A stretch of DNA of 64,000 nt from positions 5,691,178 to 5,755,177 of the forward strand of contig NZ_CP036263.1 in assembly GCF_007741515.1 (NCBI RefSeq). Reading direction: 5' to 3'. This document shows, one piece after another, positions 50,260 to 59,054 of this stretch. Position 1 is the first letter of the stretch. Each line of letters begins with the position of its first letter. Position numbers and translations under genes: made by a program. This DNA is from Adhaeretor mobilis. Lineage in GTDB: Bacteria; Planctomycetota; Planctomycetia; Pirellulales; Lacipirellulaceae. Below the pieces are notes generated by a model. The model did not search any database. It was not told where the DNA came from and was given only the letters and a program-made list of their open reading frames with translations.

Positions 50260-51339
50260 ATGACTGACGAGCTGATTGCCTATTTGCTGAACGATCTTCC
50301 CGACGACCGCAAAGCGGAAGTCGAGAGCCAGCTCGCAGCCGATCCGAAGTGGCGTGAGGAGCTCGCTCGCCTGCAAGACTGCTTGGGAGAGAGCAGCGGC
50401 GAAGACTGCAGCGATTCGGCAGAACAGCCGCCACCTGGTGATTTGGTCAACCGCACGTGCACATTGGTCGATAGCGTGTGCGGCCCGCCGGCTAGCCTCT
50501 CGCCGACCACCGAGCGCTGCTGCAGCCGATCCAAGTGGACCCTGGCAGACGTTTCCGTGGCGGTTGGCATCGTACTGATCCTTTCCGCGCTCGTGCTACC
50601 AGCTATTCGCGGTAGCCGCGACAGTGCCCGCCGTGTTGCTTGCCAAGACAACCTCCGCACGCTCGGCACCGCGCTGTTCGACTACGCCCAAGCTCGCAAC
50701 GGGCAACTGCCGAGTGTGGGTCCGAATGAAAACGCTGGAACGTTTGCCGTGAAACTTGCCGCTGCCGGTTACCTGCAACCTCAGCAGTTGGGCGAATCGC
50801 TCGTCTGTCCGCAGTCGGCACTGGCCGGTGAATCGGGCAAGCGTCGTGTATTGGTCCGCGTGCTTTCCTCTCGCGACGACAAGGGCGATCCAAAGCTCAA
50901 GATTCAAATGTGGCCACTCATGAGCGGCAGCTACGCCTATCGGCTGGGCTACTTTGATAAGCATGGCGAATATCGCCAAGTGAAATTCACAGGCAGTCAC
51001 AACGCACCCATGTTGGCAGATGCACCCAGCTTTACCAATGCAAAGTTCCGCAGCCTCAATCACGGCAATGGCGGTTACAACGTGATCTTCCAGGATCTCA
51101 GTTCGCGGTTTGTCATCGAATGCGATTTAAACTGCTCGGGCGAAGGGCTCGACGATCCGTTCCTCAACGACAATCGGGCCCATGCCGCCGGACTTTGCCG
51201 GCGAGATGTCGTACTCGGTCGCAGCGAATGGACCCCTCTGGGCCCGCTCTCACCCGTAACGCAATCGGTCGCGGCACGTTCTTCAATGCCGATGATGCTG
51301 TACTTCTCCGGGCTCAACTCGTCGAACAAGCAGGACTAG
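50260..51339 (+). CDS. anti-sigma-like N-terminus fused to a pilin-like (DUF1559-type) domain
   Basis: 359 residues from ATG 50260; a start at 50233 would add nine hydrophobic residues. The first ~50 residues (DELIAYLLNDLPDDRKAEVE, AADPKWREELARLQ) match the cytoplasmic end of anti-sigma/zinc-finger-like proteins, without the His-Cys metal site. After a Cys-containing linker a membrane helix (VSVAVGIVLILSALVLPAI) leads into RGSRDSARRVACQDNLRTLG, the start of planctomycete prepilin-like DUF1559 proteins, and a C-terminal domain ending near RRDVVLGRSEWTP. It could read an outside signal and bind a sigma factor; the partner is unknown. Confidence 0.7.
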   Translation: MTDELIAYLLNDLPDDRKAEVESQLAADPKWREELARLQDCLGESSGEDCSDSAEQPPPGDLVNRTCTLVDSVCGPPASLSPTTERCCSRSKWTLADVSVAVGIVLILSALVLPAIRGSRDSARRVACQDNLRTLGTALFDYAQARNGQLPSVGPNENAGTFAVKLAAAGYLQPQQLGESLVCPQSALAGESGKRRVLVRVLSSRDDKGDPKLKIQMWPLMSGSYAYRLGYFDKHGEYRQVKFTGSHNAPMLADAPSFTNAKFRSLNHGNGGYNVIFQDLSSRFVIECDLNCSGEGLDDPFLNDNRAHAAGLCRRDVVLGRSEWTPLGPLSPVTQSVAARSSMPMMLYFSGLNSSNKQD

Positions 51340-51371
51340 AGCGAGTCCCTACAAACTCGCAGCACGATCTC

Positions 51372-53267
51372 TCAGCCCGTCCGCAGCTGCTTGCGTTGGG
51401 CAACCAACTTACGAATGTGTTCCAAGTCGTCGTTCGGCGTCGCGCTTATCAATCGCCGGGTGTAATCTTCGCGTGGGTGCTCGTAGATTGCCTCGCTTGG
51501 GCCGAATTCCACGATCTTCCCTTGGTTCATCACAGCCATCATGTCGGCCATGAACTTCACCACGCTCAAGTCGTGGCTAATGAAGATGTAGGTGAGCCCG
51601 CGTTGTTCTTGCAAACGCTTCAGCAAGTTCAACACCTGGGCCTGCACCGAGACGTCCAATGCCGAGACGGACTCGTCGCAGATGATGAATTCCGGTTCCA
51701 CGGCAATCGAGCGGGCGATGCAAATTCGTTGTCGTTGGCCGCCGGAAAACTCATGCGGATAACGCCGCAAGAATGCCGAGCTTAAATCGACTTCTTCCAA
51801 CAGCGCCGCCGCCCGATCGCGACGATCTTTCTTACCGCTGCCAATGCCTTGAATGACCATCGGCTCGGTAATAGCCGACTCAATCGTCATACGTGGATTG
51901 AGCGAGCCGTAAGGGTCTTGGAAAATGATTTGCATCTGGCTGCGAATCTCGCGTAAATCAGTCCGCCCCAGGGCCCTGACATCCTTGCCATCGAAAGTCA
52001 CCTTGCCGCTCGTTGGTTCTACGAGCCGCAGGATGGCCCGCCCACAAGTTGTCTTGCCGCAGCCGCTTTCGCCTACCAGCCCCAAGGTTTGCCCCGGATA
52101 AACATCGAAACTCACGCCATCGACGGCCTTTACGTGATCCACCACGCGAGCGAGCAGCCCACGCCGCACGGGGAAATGCACTTTCAAGTCTCGCACCGAT
52201 AGCAGCGGCTTGGTACCTTCCTCGACGGCTGTGGCATCGGGCAGGTGGTTGGCTTCCTCCCACGGGTGACCGATCTCCGCCAGCTGGCTCTTGGGATGTA
52301 ACAGCCGTCCACGGCCTTGAGTCTTCAGCTGATTTAATCGCGCCGCATCGAGTTCCTTTTCGATGACCTCGATCCGCTGGCCCTGGGGACTCTCAACGAC
52401 TTTGATATCCATGAAGTCGCTCACTGTCGGCAACAAACGGTACGGTGTGTCCAGTCGCGGCCGGCAAGCGAGCAGGCCCTTGGTGTACGGATGCTTGGGA
52501 TTCTCGAAAATATCGAGCACGGGCCCCTGCTCAACCATCTCGCCACGGAACATCACCAGCACTTCGTCGGCAATCTCTGCGATGACACCCAGATCGTGCG
52601 TGATGAACAAAATCGCCATGCCACGTTCGTCGCGCAACTTGCGGAGCATGTCGAGAATTTGCTTCTGAATCGTCACGTCGAGCGCAGTCGTTGGCTCGTC
52701 TGCAATTAATAACTTCGGATTGCAAGAGAGCGCCATGGCAATCATGACGCGCTGCTTCTGCCCGCCAGACATTTGATGCGGGTAGGAATCAACTCGCTGT
52801 TCTGGCTCGGGAATGCCCACCTCCTTGAACAGTGCGATCGTTCGTTCGCGAGCTTCTGCCTTAGAGACCTCTTGGTGTAGGATGATCGCTTCCATGACTT
52901 GTGCGCCCACGGTGAACACCGGGTTGAGCGAAGTCATCGGCTCCTGAAAAATCATGCTCACATCTTTGCCGCGGATGCCCCGCATCTGTGGTTCTGGCAA
53001 GCCAACGAGGTCTTTCCCAAGCAGCGAGATCGTGCCCGTTTCAATCTTTGCTGAAGACGCCAGCAGCTGCATGATTGACAACGAGGTAACCGACTTGCCC
53101 GATCCGCTTTCCCCCACGATTCCTAGGGTGTGTCCCTGCTCGATGCGGAATGACACCCCATCGACGGCCTTAACGACGCCCTCGTCGGTATGGAAATGGG
53201 TATGCAGATTGGCGACATCAACAACAGGGCCATCAACGACAGCGGCATCCTTAACAGCTTGTGACAC
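51372..53267 (-). CDS. fused double ABC ATPase of the oligopeptide/dipeptide (DppD-DppF) type
   Basis: 631 residues with two complete ATPase modules. The first (about 15-270) has Walker A GESGSGKSVTSLS, signature MSGGQKQRVMIAMAL and Walker B LLIADEPTTALD. The second (about 350-600) has GESGCGKTTCGRA, FSGGQRQRICIARSI and FIICDESVSALD. The oligopeptide-transporter C-terminal part (CRPRLDTPYRLLP) follows the first module. It would energise peptide import, but no permease or binding protein is adjacent. Similar fusions (YejF, GsiA) exist in other bacteria. Confidence 0.94.
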   Translation of the reverse strand: MSQAVKDAAVVDGPVVDVANLHTHFHTDEGVVKAVDGVSFRIEQGHTLGIVGESGSGKSVTSLSIMQLLASSAKIETGTISLLGKDLVGLPEPQMRGIRGKDVSMIFQEPMTSLNPVFTVGAQVMEAIILHQEVSKAEARERTIALFKEVGIPEPEQRVDSYPHQMSGGQKQRVMIAMALSCNPKLLIADEPTTALDVTIQKQILDMLRKLRDERGMAILFITHDLGVIAEIADEVLVMFRGEMVEQGPVLDIFENPKHPYTKGLLACRPRLDTPYRLLPTVSDFMDIKVVESPQGQRIEVIEKELDAARLNQLKTQGRGRLLHPKSQLAEIGHPWEEANHLPDATAVEEGTKPLLSVRDLKVHFPVRRGLLARVVDHVKAVDGVSFDVYPGQTLGLVGESGCGKTTCGRAILRLVEPTSGKVTFDGKDVRALGRTDLREIRSQMQIIFQDPYGSLNPRMTIESAITEPMVIQGIGSGKKDRRDRAAALLEEVDLSSAFLRRYPHEFSGGQRQRICIARSIAVEPEFIICDESVSALDVSVQAQVLNLLKRLQEQRGLTYIFISHDLSVVKFMADMMAVMNQGKIVEFGPSEAIYEHPREDYTRRLISATPNDDLEHIRKLVAQRKQLRTG

Positions 53268-53380
53268 GTGCTTGACTCGTTACGGTGTGAAGGCTTCCTC
53301 AGGGTAAGCGAGCATTCTAGGCGAATTGGGCACCGTACCGAAGCGCAACTTTTGGCTACCTCATGCTACAATGCTCGACT

Positions 53381-54409
53381 ATGACAATTCTCATCGGCGT
53401 CGACGAAGCGGGCTACGGCCCAAATTTGGGCCCTCTGTGTATCGGAGTGACCGCTTGGTGCGTCCCGGATAGGCGAGCCGGATCGTCGCCGATCCCGTCT
53501 GATGCGTTCGACCTCTATAAACTGCTAGCCGAGGCAGTTTCGCGCAAACCGGCCGAGGGGAAGATCGCGATTGCAGACTCTAAGCAGCTCTACAAACCTG
53601 CCTCGCACTCTAAAGGTGGCGTAGGACTGAAGCACTTGGAACTGGGGGTGCTGGCGGCGCTAGACGTTTCAAACGACGACGAGACGTCGACGGCTAGCTT
53701 GCGTGATTACATCGCGACAACGCAGGCGGACCCTGAAGCTCTTCGCAAAACAATTCCTTGGTACAAAGATTCCAACGCATCAATCCCCATCGATGCCGAC
53801 ACGGAGTTGATCGACCACACTGCTTGCCGGTTTCGCCGTGTACTAGAACAAACCCATGTTGAACTTCTCGCGGTTCGTGCAAGGCTCGTGTTCCCCGAGG
53901 AGTTCAACTCGCTAGTCGATCGCTACACTACCAAAGGCGCCGCGCTTTCCCACGTGACACTTGCTTTGGTTCGCGAAGTTTACGACGCATGCATTGAACA
54001 AATCGCGGAGCAAGCTCAGAGGCGAAATATTGTGATCGTCTGCGACAAACATGGGGGGCGCAATCGCTATGGGGCGTTGTTGCAGCATCACTTCCCCGAG
54101 CAGTGGATCACCACGCAAGTCGAAAGCCGCGCTGCGAGCCGCTACACTTGGGAGGATGATGCTAGCCGAACCGAGATCTCTTTCTGCACCGGCGGCGAAT
54201 CGTTCTTGCCGACGGCGCTTGCCTCAATGACCGCCAAGTACCATCGCGAGTTGGCTATGCGCAGTTTCAATGCGTTCTGGCAAAAACACGTTCCCGATAT
54301 CAAACCAACAGCCGGTTACCCGCTTGATGCGAGGCGATTTAGGGCCGAGATTGCGGGGAAGCAGGAAGAGTTGGGGATTAAAGATCGCATCTTGTGGCGG
54401 AAACGATAA
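53381..54409 (+). CDS. divergent RNase HII-like protein
   Basis: 342 residues from ATG 53381. The first strand reads TILIGVDEAGYGPNLGPL, close to the RNase HII signature 'GVDEAGRGPLAGP' (Asp 8, Glu 9), and IAIADSKQLYKPA fits the 'DSKKLS' motif. Later blocks are IVIVCDKHGGRNRYGALL, which may supply the third acidic ligand, and PTAGYPLDARRFRAEI, comparable to 'GY.T..H'. True RNase HII is about 200-250 residues, so this protein is longer and the Arg of 'AGRG' is Tyr. It may act on RNA-DNA hybrids or be a relative with another role. I do not know an experimental study of this branch. Confidence 0.65.
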   Translation: MTILIGVDEAGYGPNLGPLCIGVTAWCVPDRRAGSSPIPSDAFDLYKLLAEAVSRKPAEGKIAIADSKQLYKPASHSKGGVGLKHLELGVLAALDVSNDDETSTASLRDYIATTQADPEALRKTIPWYKDSNASIPIDADTELIDHTACRFRRVLEQTHVELLAVRARLVFPEEFNSLVDRYTTKGAALSHVTLALVREVYDACIEQIAEQAQRRNIVIVCDKHGGRNRYGALLQHHFPEQWITTQVESRAASRYTWEDDASRTEISFCTGGESFLPTALASMTAKYHRELAMRSFNAFWQKHVPDIKPTAGYPLDARRFRAEIAGKQEELGIKDRILWRKR

Positions 54410-54410
54410 A

Positions 54411-54631
54411 CCTTGAACCACGGAGTCACGGAGTTGTAAAGACAGCGTTGTAGAATAGGACGCGTACTAGGCAGATGGACGCTGATGTAACAAGAATTCA
54501 TTTATTCAGAGCATCGTATGACATGCGGGAGTTACCTTCCAAGCCATTTGCAGTTCTAATCCTTTGCATCCGCCCGATCTGCGTTCATCCGCGTCCTATT
54601 ACTTCCCCGTGACCTCTGTGACTCAGTGGTA
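54411..54631. repeat. GAACCACGGAGTCACGG / CCGTGACCTCTGTGACTCAG inverted repeat without a gene
   Basis: Left part CCTTGAACCACGGAGTCACGG and right part CCCCGTGACCTCTGTGACTC are decayed inverted words of the same kind as the GxxExxY element arms. Inside lie a second inverted pair, AATAGGACGCGTACTAGGC and CGTTCATCCGCGTCCTATT. No GxxExxY gene is between them, so this may be an empty relative. Confidence 0.5.
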
Positions 54632-54639
54632 GATCAGCA

Positions 54640-55134
54640 ATGTCCAACTTCATCTACATCGCCCGTCACGCTTGGGCTGGTTCGTTTGGCGATCCTGGCT
54701 GGGTGACTGACGCAGATCGTGAGCTCGAACCCGAGGGGGCGGAGCGCTATGCTCGTGTGATCGAACTTCTCGCCGAACGCGGCCTAGCACCTGAGCTTAT
54801 CGCCACGAGCCCATACATTCGCTGTCGCCAAACGGCCGACATCATGGCGGAGGGGGTGCCGGGCGAAGTTGAAGTGGTGGAGCTCGACGCATTGACCCCC
54901 GGTAGTGACTTCGCAGCCTTGGTGAAATGGTCGTGCAAACACGCCGGTCAATCGTTGGCTTGGGTCGGCCACGCGCCGGATGTGAGTACCTTGACTGCCG
55001 CGCTCATCGGCGACAGTCATGCCACCATCCGCTTCGCGAAAGGCTCGATCGCTGCGGTGCAACTTTATGACGAAGTTGACTACGCCTGTGGTGAGCTGCA
55101 TTGGCACGTCACGGCGAAGTCGCTGGGGTTGTGA
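54640..55134 (+). CDS. sixA: SixA-like phosphohistidine phosphatase
   Basis: 164 residues of the histidine-phosphatase superfamily. The catalytic motif is IYIARHAWAG (RHA instead of RHG), the second Arg is in ATSPYIRCRQTADIM, and the second His is in LAWVGHAPDVSTLT. SixA removes phosphate from histidine-phosphorylated proteins; in E. coli one target is the PTS-Ntr carrier NPr, and this window has a PTS-Ntr-like set at 30592-33827. The link is by knowledge of the family only. Ribosome binding is not obvious. Confidence 0.88.
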   Translation: MSNFIYIARHAWAGSFGDPGWVTDADRELEPEGAERYARVIELLAERGLAPELIATSPYIRCRQTADIMAEGVPGEVEVVELDALTPGSDFAALVKWSCKHAGQSLAWVGHAPDVSTLTAALIGDSHATIRFAKGSIAAVQLYDEVDYACGELHWHVTAKSLGL

Positions 55135-55163
55135 GTAACGCATAGTGAAGTACCAGCGCGATT

Positions 55164-55243
55164 CGTAGGGTACTGCCGAGCTCCGCGAGGCATACCATGT
55201 GCAGGGTTCCGGTATGCCTCGCCAAGCTCGGCAATCCCCTACC
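55164..55243. repeat. GTAGGGTACTGCC hairpin
   Basis: Left arm CGTAGGGTACTGCCGAGCTC, loop ATGTGCAGGGTTCC, right arm GCCAAGCTCGGCAATCCCCTAC with two changes. It lies between sixA and the oxidoreductase gene. Confidence 0.75.
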
Positions 55244-55327
55244 CTCCCCCGTTCTCAAACCCCTATCGCTCCGCATATCCTAAGAGACTCAATTCACGGA
55301 AGGCCACTACACGGAGCATTGAGCACG

Positions 55328-56971
55328 ATGGCTCGACACGGAAAGTACGACTGCCTAATCATCGGCGGGGGACATAATGGACTCGTCTGCGCGGCTTATC
55401 TGGCGAAAGCGGGCCGCAAGGTGTGCGTGCTGGAACGGCGGCATCTGCTCGGCGGATGTGCGACCACCGAAGAGCTGTGGCCCGGCTATAAGGTCTCGAC
55501 CGCGGCCTATGTGATCAGCCTGTTCCAAACGCAGATCATTCGCGAGCTGGCGCTCACAGAGAACGGCCTGAAAATCCTGCCACGGACGCCGTCGTCGTTC
55601 ACGCCGTTGCCTGATGGCCGCAGCCTTACGCTTGGTCCCGATGCAGCGATGTGTGAGCGCGAGATTAGCAAGTTCAGTATGCGCGATGCCACGGCTTACC
55701 CGCGTTACAACGAGCTGCTCAGTCGAGTGGCAGCAGCGCTGGAGCCCACGCTTTCCGAGGCGGCTCCTGATCCGTTACCCATGCCTGAGAGCTGGCGGAA
55801 GATTGGTCTCGGGAAGAAACTACGCGATGGTAAGAAGCTTTGGGCGATGCACGGTGCCCTGAAAAACCTGGGCGACGCCATGCCTGAGGCAATCGAGCTA
55901 CTGACTGCGGCAGCTCGACCGATACTTGATCGTTGGTTCGAGTCCGATGCGCTCAAGGCGACGCTAGCGACCGACGCGATTATCGGTGCGTTCACTTCAA
56001 TCAGTTCGCCTGGTAGTGCGTATGTGTTGCTACACCACGTCATGGGCGAAGCGGGCGGTGCGCGAGGCGTGTGGGGTTACGTTGAGGGGGGCATGGGCGG
56101 ACTTGCCGATTCACTGGAGAAAGTTTGCACGCAACTTGGCGTGGATATTCGCCGCGAGTCGCCCGTGCATGCCATTCACACGGACAAGTCGGGTGTAAGC
56201 GGGCTAGGTCTGATCGATGGTTCGCAACTTGAAGCACATGTCGTCGCATCAAGTGTCGATGCCAATCTTACGTTCAAAAAAATGCTGGACCCGGCTGTGT
56301 TGCCGGACGATTTTCGTGCGGCCGTCAATCGTATCGACTACGCCAGCGCTTCGGCCAAGGTGAACCTGGCGCTCAGTGAGCCGCCCAACTTCACCTGCCT
56401 CCCCTCGACAGGGGTCATGCCGCACCATCATGGCACCATGCATGTGGGACCCACGATGGACTATATCGATCATGCGTACGACGATGCCAAGTATGGCCGG
56501 CCGAGCGTGAACCCGGTCTTAGAAATCACGATGCCTACCAGTGTCGACCGCACAATCGCGCCTGAGGGAAAACATATTCTCAGCATGTTTGTGCAGTACG
56601 CACCGTACGATTTGGCTGACGGCCCTGATGGTCCCACTTCATGGGATGACGTCAAGGAATCGTTCGCAGATCGCTGCGTTGCGGCGCTTGCAGAATACGC
56701 CCCCAATGTGCCCGCGGCGATCGAGCATCGTCAGGTGCTTTCACCGCTTGATCTCGAGAGAGTCTACGGCCTGACGGGCGGCAACATCATGCAGGGGGCG
56801 ATGGGGCCGCACCAGCTATACTGTTTTCGCCCGGTCGCCGGCTGGGCCGATCACCGCACACCAGTACCGGGTCTCTACCTGTGCGGGGCAGCCAGTCACC
56901 CCGGCGGCGGCGTCATGGGCAGCTGCGGCAGGAATGCCGCTACAGAGATTTTGCGGGACAAGAGCTGGTAG
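55328..56971 (+). CDS. PYROXD2/phytoene-desaturase-like FAD-dependent oxidoreductase
   Basis: 547 residues from ATG 55328, just before the FAD motif DCLIIGGGHNGLVCAAYLAKAGRKV; the frame extends into the hairpin upstream but that part is not protein. Other blocks are LGGCATTEELWPGYKVS, the domain core GGMGGLADSLEKVCTQLGVD and the C-terminal FAD motif GLYLCGAASHPGGGVMGSCG. The family includes human PYROXD2 and is related to carotenoid desaturases. The substrate is unknown, and no carotenoid genes are nearby. Confidence 0.93.
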   Translation: MARHGKYDCLIIGGGHNGLVCAAYLAKAGRKVCVLERRHLLGGCATTEELWPGYKVSTAAYVISLFQTQIIRELALTENGLKILPRTPSSFTPLPDGRSLTLGPDAAMCEREISKFSMRDATAYPRYNELLSRVAAALEPTLSEAAPDPLPMPESWRKIGLGKKLRDGKKLWAMHGALKNLGDAMPEAIELLTAAARPILDRWFESDALKATLATDAIIGAFTSISSPGSAYVLLHHVMGEAGGARGVWGYVEGGMGGLADSLEKVCTQLGVDIRRESPVHAIHTDKSGVSGLGLIDGSQLEAHVVASSVDANLTFKKMLDPAVLPDDFRAAVNRIDYASASAKVNLALSEPPNFTCLPSTGVMPHHHGTMHVGPTMDYIDHAYDDAKYGRPSVNPVLEITMPTSVDRTIAPEGKHILSMFVQYAPYDLADGPDGPTSWDDVKESFADRCVAALAEYAPNVPAAIEHRQVLSPLDLERVYGLTGGNIMQGAMGPHQLYCFRPVAGWADHRTPVPGLYLCGAASHPGGGVMGSCGRNAATEILRDKSW

Positions 56972-57021
56972 ATGGGCGCTAGCTATTGGACGCTAGGCGC
57001 TGGTTTCAATCCGCGCATAGC

Positions 57022-57055
57022 AAAACCCGCGGCAATCTAAAGGATTGCCACGGGC
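57022..57055 (-). terminator. terminator after the Q/S-rich secreted protein gene
   Basis: On the minus strand GCCCGTGGCAATCC-TTTA-GATTGCCGCGGG (one A-C mismatch) is followed by TTTTG. It lies 85 bp after the stop of the gene at 57140-57865. Confidence 0.75.
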
Positions 57056-57139
57056 TGCAAATACTATTCGCACTCTGCTGATCGACATTGCACAGTTCAC
57101 ACTGCTATTCAAACGACCCAGATTGCGTTGCCGCTAGCG

Positions 57140-57865
57140 TTACCGCTGCTGCTCCAGCTGAGCACCAGCATCAACATTAACGTCGGTACCAGCTTCGATA
57201 CTTCCGCTCTGCGTATTGGTGTTCACATTCGCATCGGCATTGGCATTGGCTCCGGTCTGGCCAGAGTTTTGATTACTCTCGTATTGGTTACTCTGTTGGC
57301 CAGTCTGCTCACTCTGTCGTGGAGATGGGTCAGACTGCATCCGGTCAGATTGGGTTTGACCCGACTGCATTTCGCCGGACTGGTCTTGGCCAGATTGGTT
57401 AACAGTAGGCGAGTTGTCGAAGTAAACTCGGCTACCGTTCTGACAGATAAACTCACGACCTGATGCATCCCACTGCAAGACATACGTTTGGCCTTGGACA
57501 GGTTGATTGTAGCCCTGGTTATAGGTTGGCGCACCATAAGTTTGGTTGCCATCGTACTGACCTTGAGTGACAACGCCTGCGTTGGCTTGAACGCCACCGC
57601 GGTAGCCCGAAGTATGCCTACCTGTGAACGGCTGAGTTACGCGTTGAGTCGCATTGATCGCCCCTTCGCCTACTCGACGGGTCACATTGGCGGCACCCTG
57701 AGCCACGCCACGGGTAGCCTGTGCAGTCCCCTGGGCGATCCCGCGGGCTGTATTTCTTACAGGACCTTGACCGTTGACTTGACTCATCGCTGGAAGCATC
57801 AACATCGCGCCAATCGCGGCACAACCGACCTTCACTACTCCTAAGTTCTTGATTGACATGTTCAT
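57140..57865 (-). CDS. secreted Q/S/N-rich low-complexity protein
   Basis: 241 residues. A signal peptide (VGCAAIGAMLMLPAMSQVNG) is followed by a helical repeat region (GIAQGTAQATRGVAQGAANV, then GEGAINATQRVTQ), a small central part with QTYVLQWDASGREFICQNGS, and a tail of Gln/Ser and then Asn/Ala repeats (GQDQSGEMQSGQTQSDRMQS; ANADANVNTNTQ). The 'VLQWDASGREFICQNG' piece is the only part that looks like a folded domain. The family is unknown. It is transcribed like the DUF2383 and DUF1328 genes, but a terminator lies between. Confidence 0.7.
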   Translation of the reverse strand: MNMSIKNLGVVKVGCAAIGAMLMLPAMSQVNGQGPVRNTARGIAQGTAQATRGVAQGAANVTRRVGEGAINATQRVTQPFTGRHTSGYRGGVQANAGVVTQGQYDGNQTYGAPTYNQGYNQPVQGQTYVLQWDASGREFICQNGSRVYFDNSPTVNQSGQDQSGEMQSGQTQSDRMQSDPSPRQSEQTGQQSNQYESNQNSGQTGANANADANVNTNTQSGSIEAGTDVNVDAGAQLEQQR

Positions 57866-57952
57866 CTCAAACTCCTTTCAATACTTAACTCTACTAGTCC
57901 GTCACAATCGGACGGACGGGGCAAGATGCCCCCTTGTGAAAAACTCGGTGTC

Positions 57953-57986
57953 AAAAAACGTGCCGAAGCCGAGAGGTGCTCGGCTC
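57953..57986 (-). terminator. terminator after the DUF2383 gene
   Basis: On the minus strand GCCGAGCACCTCTCGGCTTCGGC can form alternative stems (GCCGAG/CTCGGC or GCCGA/TCGGC) and is followed by ACG and six Ts. It would separate the DUF2383 transcript from the secreted protein gene. Confidence 0.65.
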
Positions 57987-58067
57987 CAGCTTTAGTGCGA
58001 TCCATGCAGATCGGTGCTCCTAGAATTTGTAATTCCTAAGATCACGCCTGCGGATCATGGCAAGCCG

Positions 58068-58547
58068 CTAGCTGCACTTACAAGCGTCGCGTAAATCGCG
58101 AACGCGGTCATGTACGGCCTTCACCTCGGCGTATTGACGCTGCAGAACGTCGTTGACCGCTGAGCCGGGAGTCTCTTTCAAGACCTCTTCGTAGGCACCC
58201 TTGATATGGTCCTCACCAGCCTCGGCTTCGTTGAGGACTGCTTGCTTGTCGTCGGAACTCAGTGCCGTTTTCAGGCTAATGTAGCTCCGATGCAGTGCCG
58301 CCAGCCAGCTTCCCTCGCGGCATACTTCTTCGCCATTCGTAGCGATCAAGTTGCCAAGCTCGGTGGAGTTGGCGCGACGCTGCTGAGCCCATTTCTGGAA
58401 CTTCTCAGCAAGCTGCGGATCGCTCAATTCTTTACCTGCCTCGGTAAAACCGTCTGCCGAGTCAATATTCGCTTGGCGAATCTTCTTCAAGTTTTCAATA
58501 ACCTCAGGCTTGAGGTCAGCTACAGTTTCGGGGGTTGCAATACTCAT
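58068..58547 (-). CDS. PA2169-type four-helix-bundle protein (DUF2383)
   Basis: 159 residues from ATG 58547, fixed by the strong ribosome site AGGAGG 8 nt upstream. Four helices are seen, with the family motifs VIENLKKIRQANIDSADGFT, FQKWAQQRRANSTELGNLI and AGEDHIKGAYEEVLKET. The fold is ferritin-like, but only part of a metal site (E..H in the third helix) is kept. The family is linked with general stress in pseudomonads, and its biochemical role is unknown. It lies 115 bp after the DUF1328 gene and probably shares its sigma-54-type promoter. Confidence 0.9.
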   Translation of the reverse strand: MSIATPETVADLKPEVIENLKKIRQANIDSADGFTEAGKELSDPQLAEKFQKWAQQRRANSTELGNLIATNGEEVCREGSWLAALHRSYISLKTALSSDDKQAVLNEAEAGEDHIKGAYEEVLKETPGSAVNDVLQRQYAEVKAVHDRVRDLRDACKCS

Positions 58548-58662
58548 GATTGATATCCTCCTGAATTTCAATTTGTTTAGAAAACCTTGCTCCGACCGAT
58601 CGACTTCTATGGCTTAGTCCAACGGCGATCGTCCGGATTTGTGTTATCGCTGTGCATTGCTG

Positions 58663-58830
58663 CTAAGGAGTTGCTCTGAATCGCGGAATGATTAGGCTAA
58701 CTACAAACAGCACCAAGAATACGAAGAAACAGATCTTCGCGATGCCTACCGATGCCCCAGCGAGACCGCCGAACCCAAGAGCGCCAGCAACGAGAGCGAT
58801 AACAAGAAACGTAAGAGCCCAACTGAGCAT
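58663..58830 (-). CDS. DUF1328 (YtjA-like) small membrane protein
   Basis: 55 residues: two membrane helices, WALTFLVIALVAGALGFGGL and ICFFVFLVLFVVSLIIPRF, joined by AGASVGIAK. The pattern 'A..FL.IALVA...GF.G.A..A..IAK..F..F' is the DUF1328/YtjA family. Members are often found with stress-response genes, and the function is unknown. A -24/-12 promoter match lies about 85-100 bp upstream. GGGAAGG before the ATG is a usable ribosome site. Confidence 0.88.
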   Translation of the reverse strand: MLSWALTFLVIALVAGALGFGGLAGASVGIAKICFFVFLVLFVVSLIIPRFRATP

Positions 58831-58913
58831 AATGCACCAATCCTTCCCTTCAGGGTGAGTTGATTACCGGATCGCGACTGAGCTAGGCCCAAGTCTGCGT
58901 CACCAGTACATGT

Positions 58914-58929
58914 TGCAATGATCATGCCA
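58914..58929 (-). promoter_or_regulatory. sigma-54 (-24/-12) promoter match before the DUF1328 gene
   Basis: On the minus strand TGGCATGATCATTGCA matches TGGCACG-N4-TTGCW at every defined base except C6 to T, with the 10-base GG-GC spacing. Transcription would start near 58902, about 72 nt before the DUF1328 ATG. Confidence 0.75.
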
Positions 58930-58978
58930 ATGTCCACAAAACACTTCTATTGCAGCGCAGAATCGGCAAACGAGAGTT

Positions 58979-59003
58979 TTTCACGCACGCTAGCTGCGTG
59001 AAA
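58979..59003. promoter_or_regulatory. palindrome TTTCACGCA-N7-TGCGTGAAA, probable activator site
   Basis: A perfect 9-bp inverted repeat with a 7-bp spacer. Its centre is about 90 bp upstream of the predicted sigma-54 start, where enhancer-binding proteins sit, and about 64 bp before the start of the Fis-type gene on the other strand. One protein bound here could affect both genes. Confidence 0.6.
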
Positions 59004-59054
59004 GTCGACCAACCAGGTCGTTAACTAACCAACTTCCCGTTTAACTCGCCTCCA

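Noticed and set aside
57945..57965. CGGCACGTTTTTTGAC on the minus strand as a sigma-54 promoter
   Set aside because: The -12 element has GA instead of the essential GC, and the T run belongs to a terminator hairpin.
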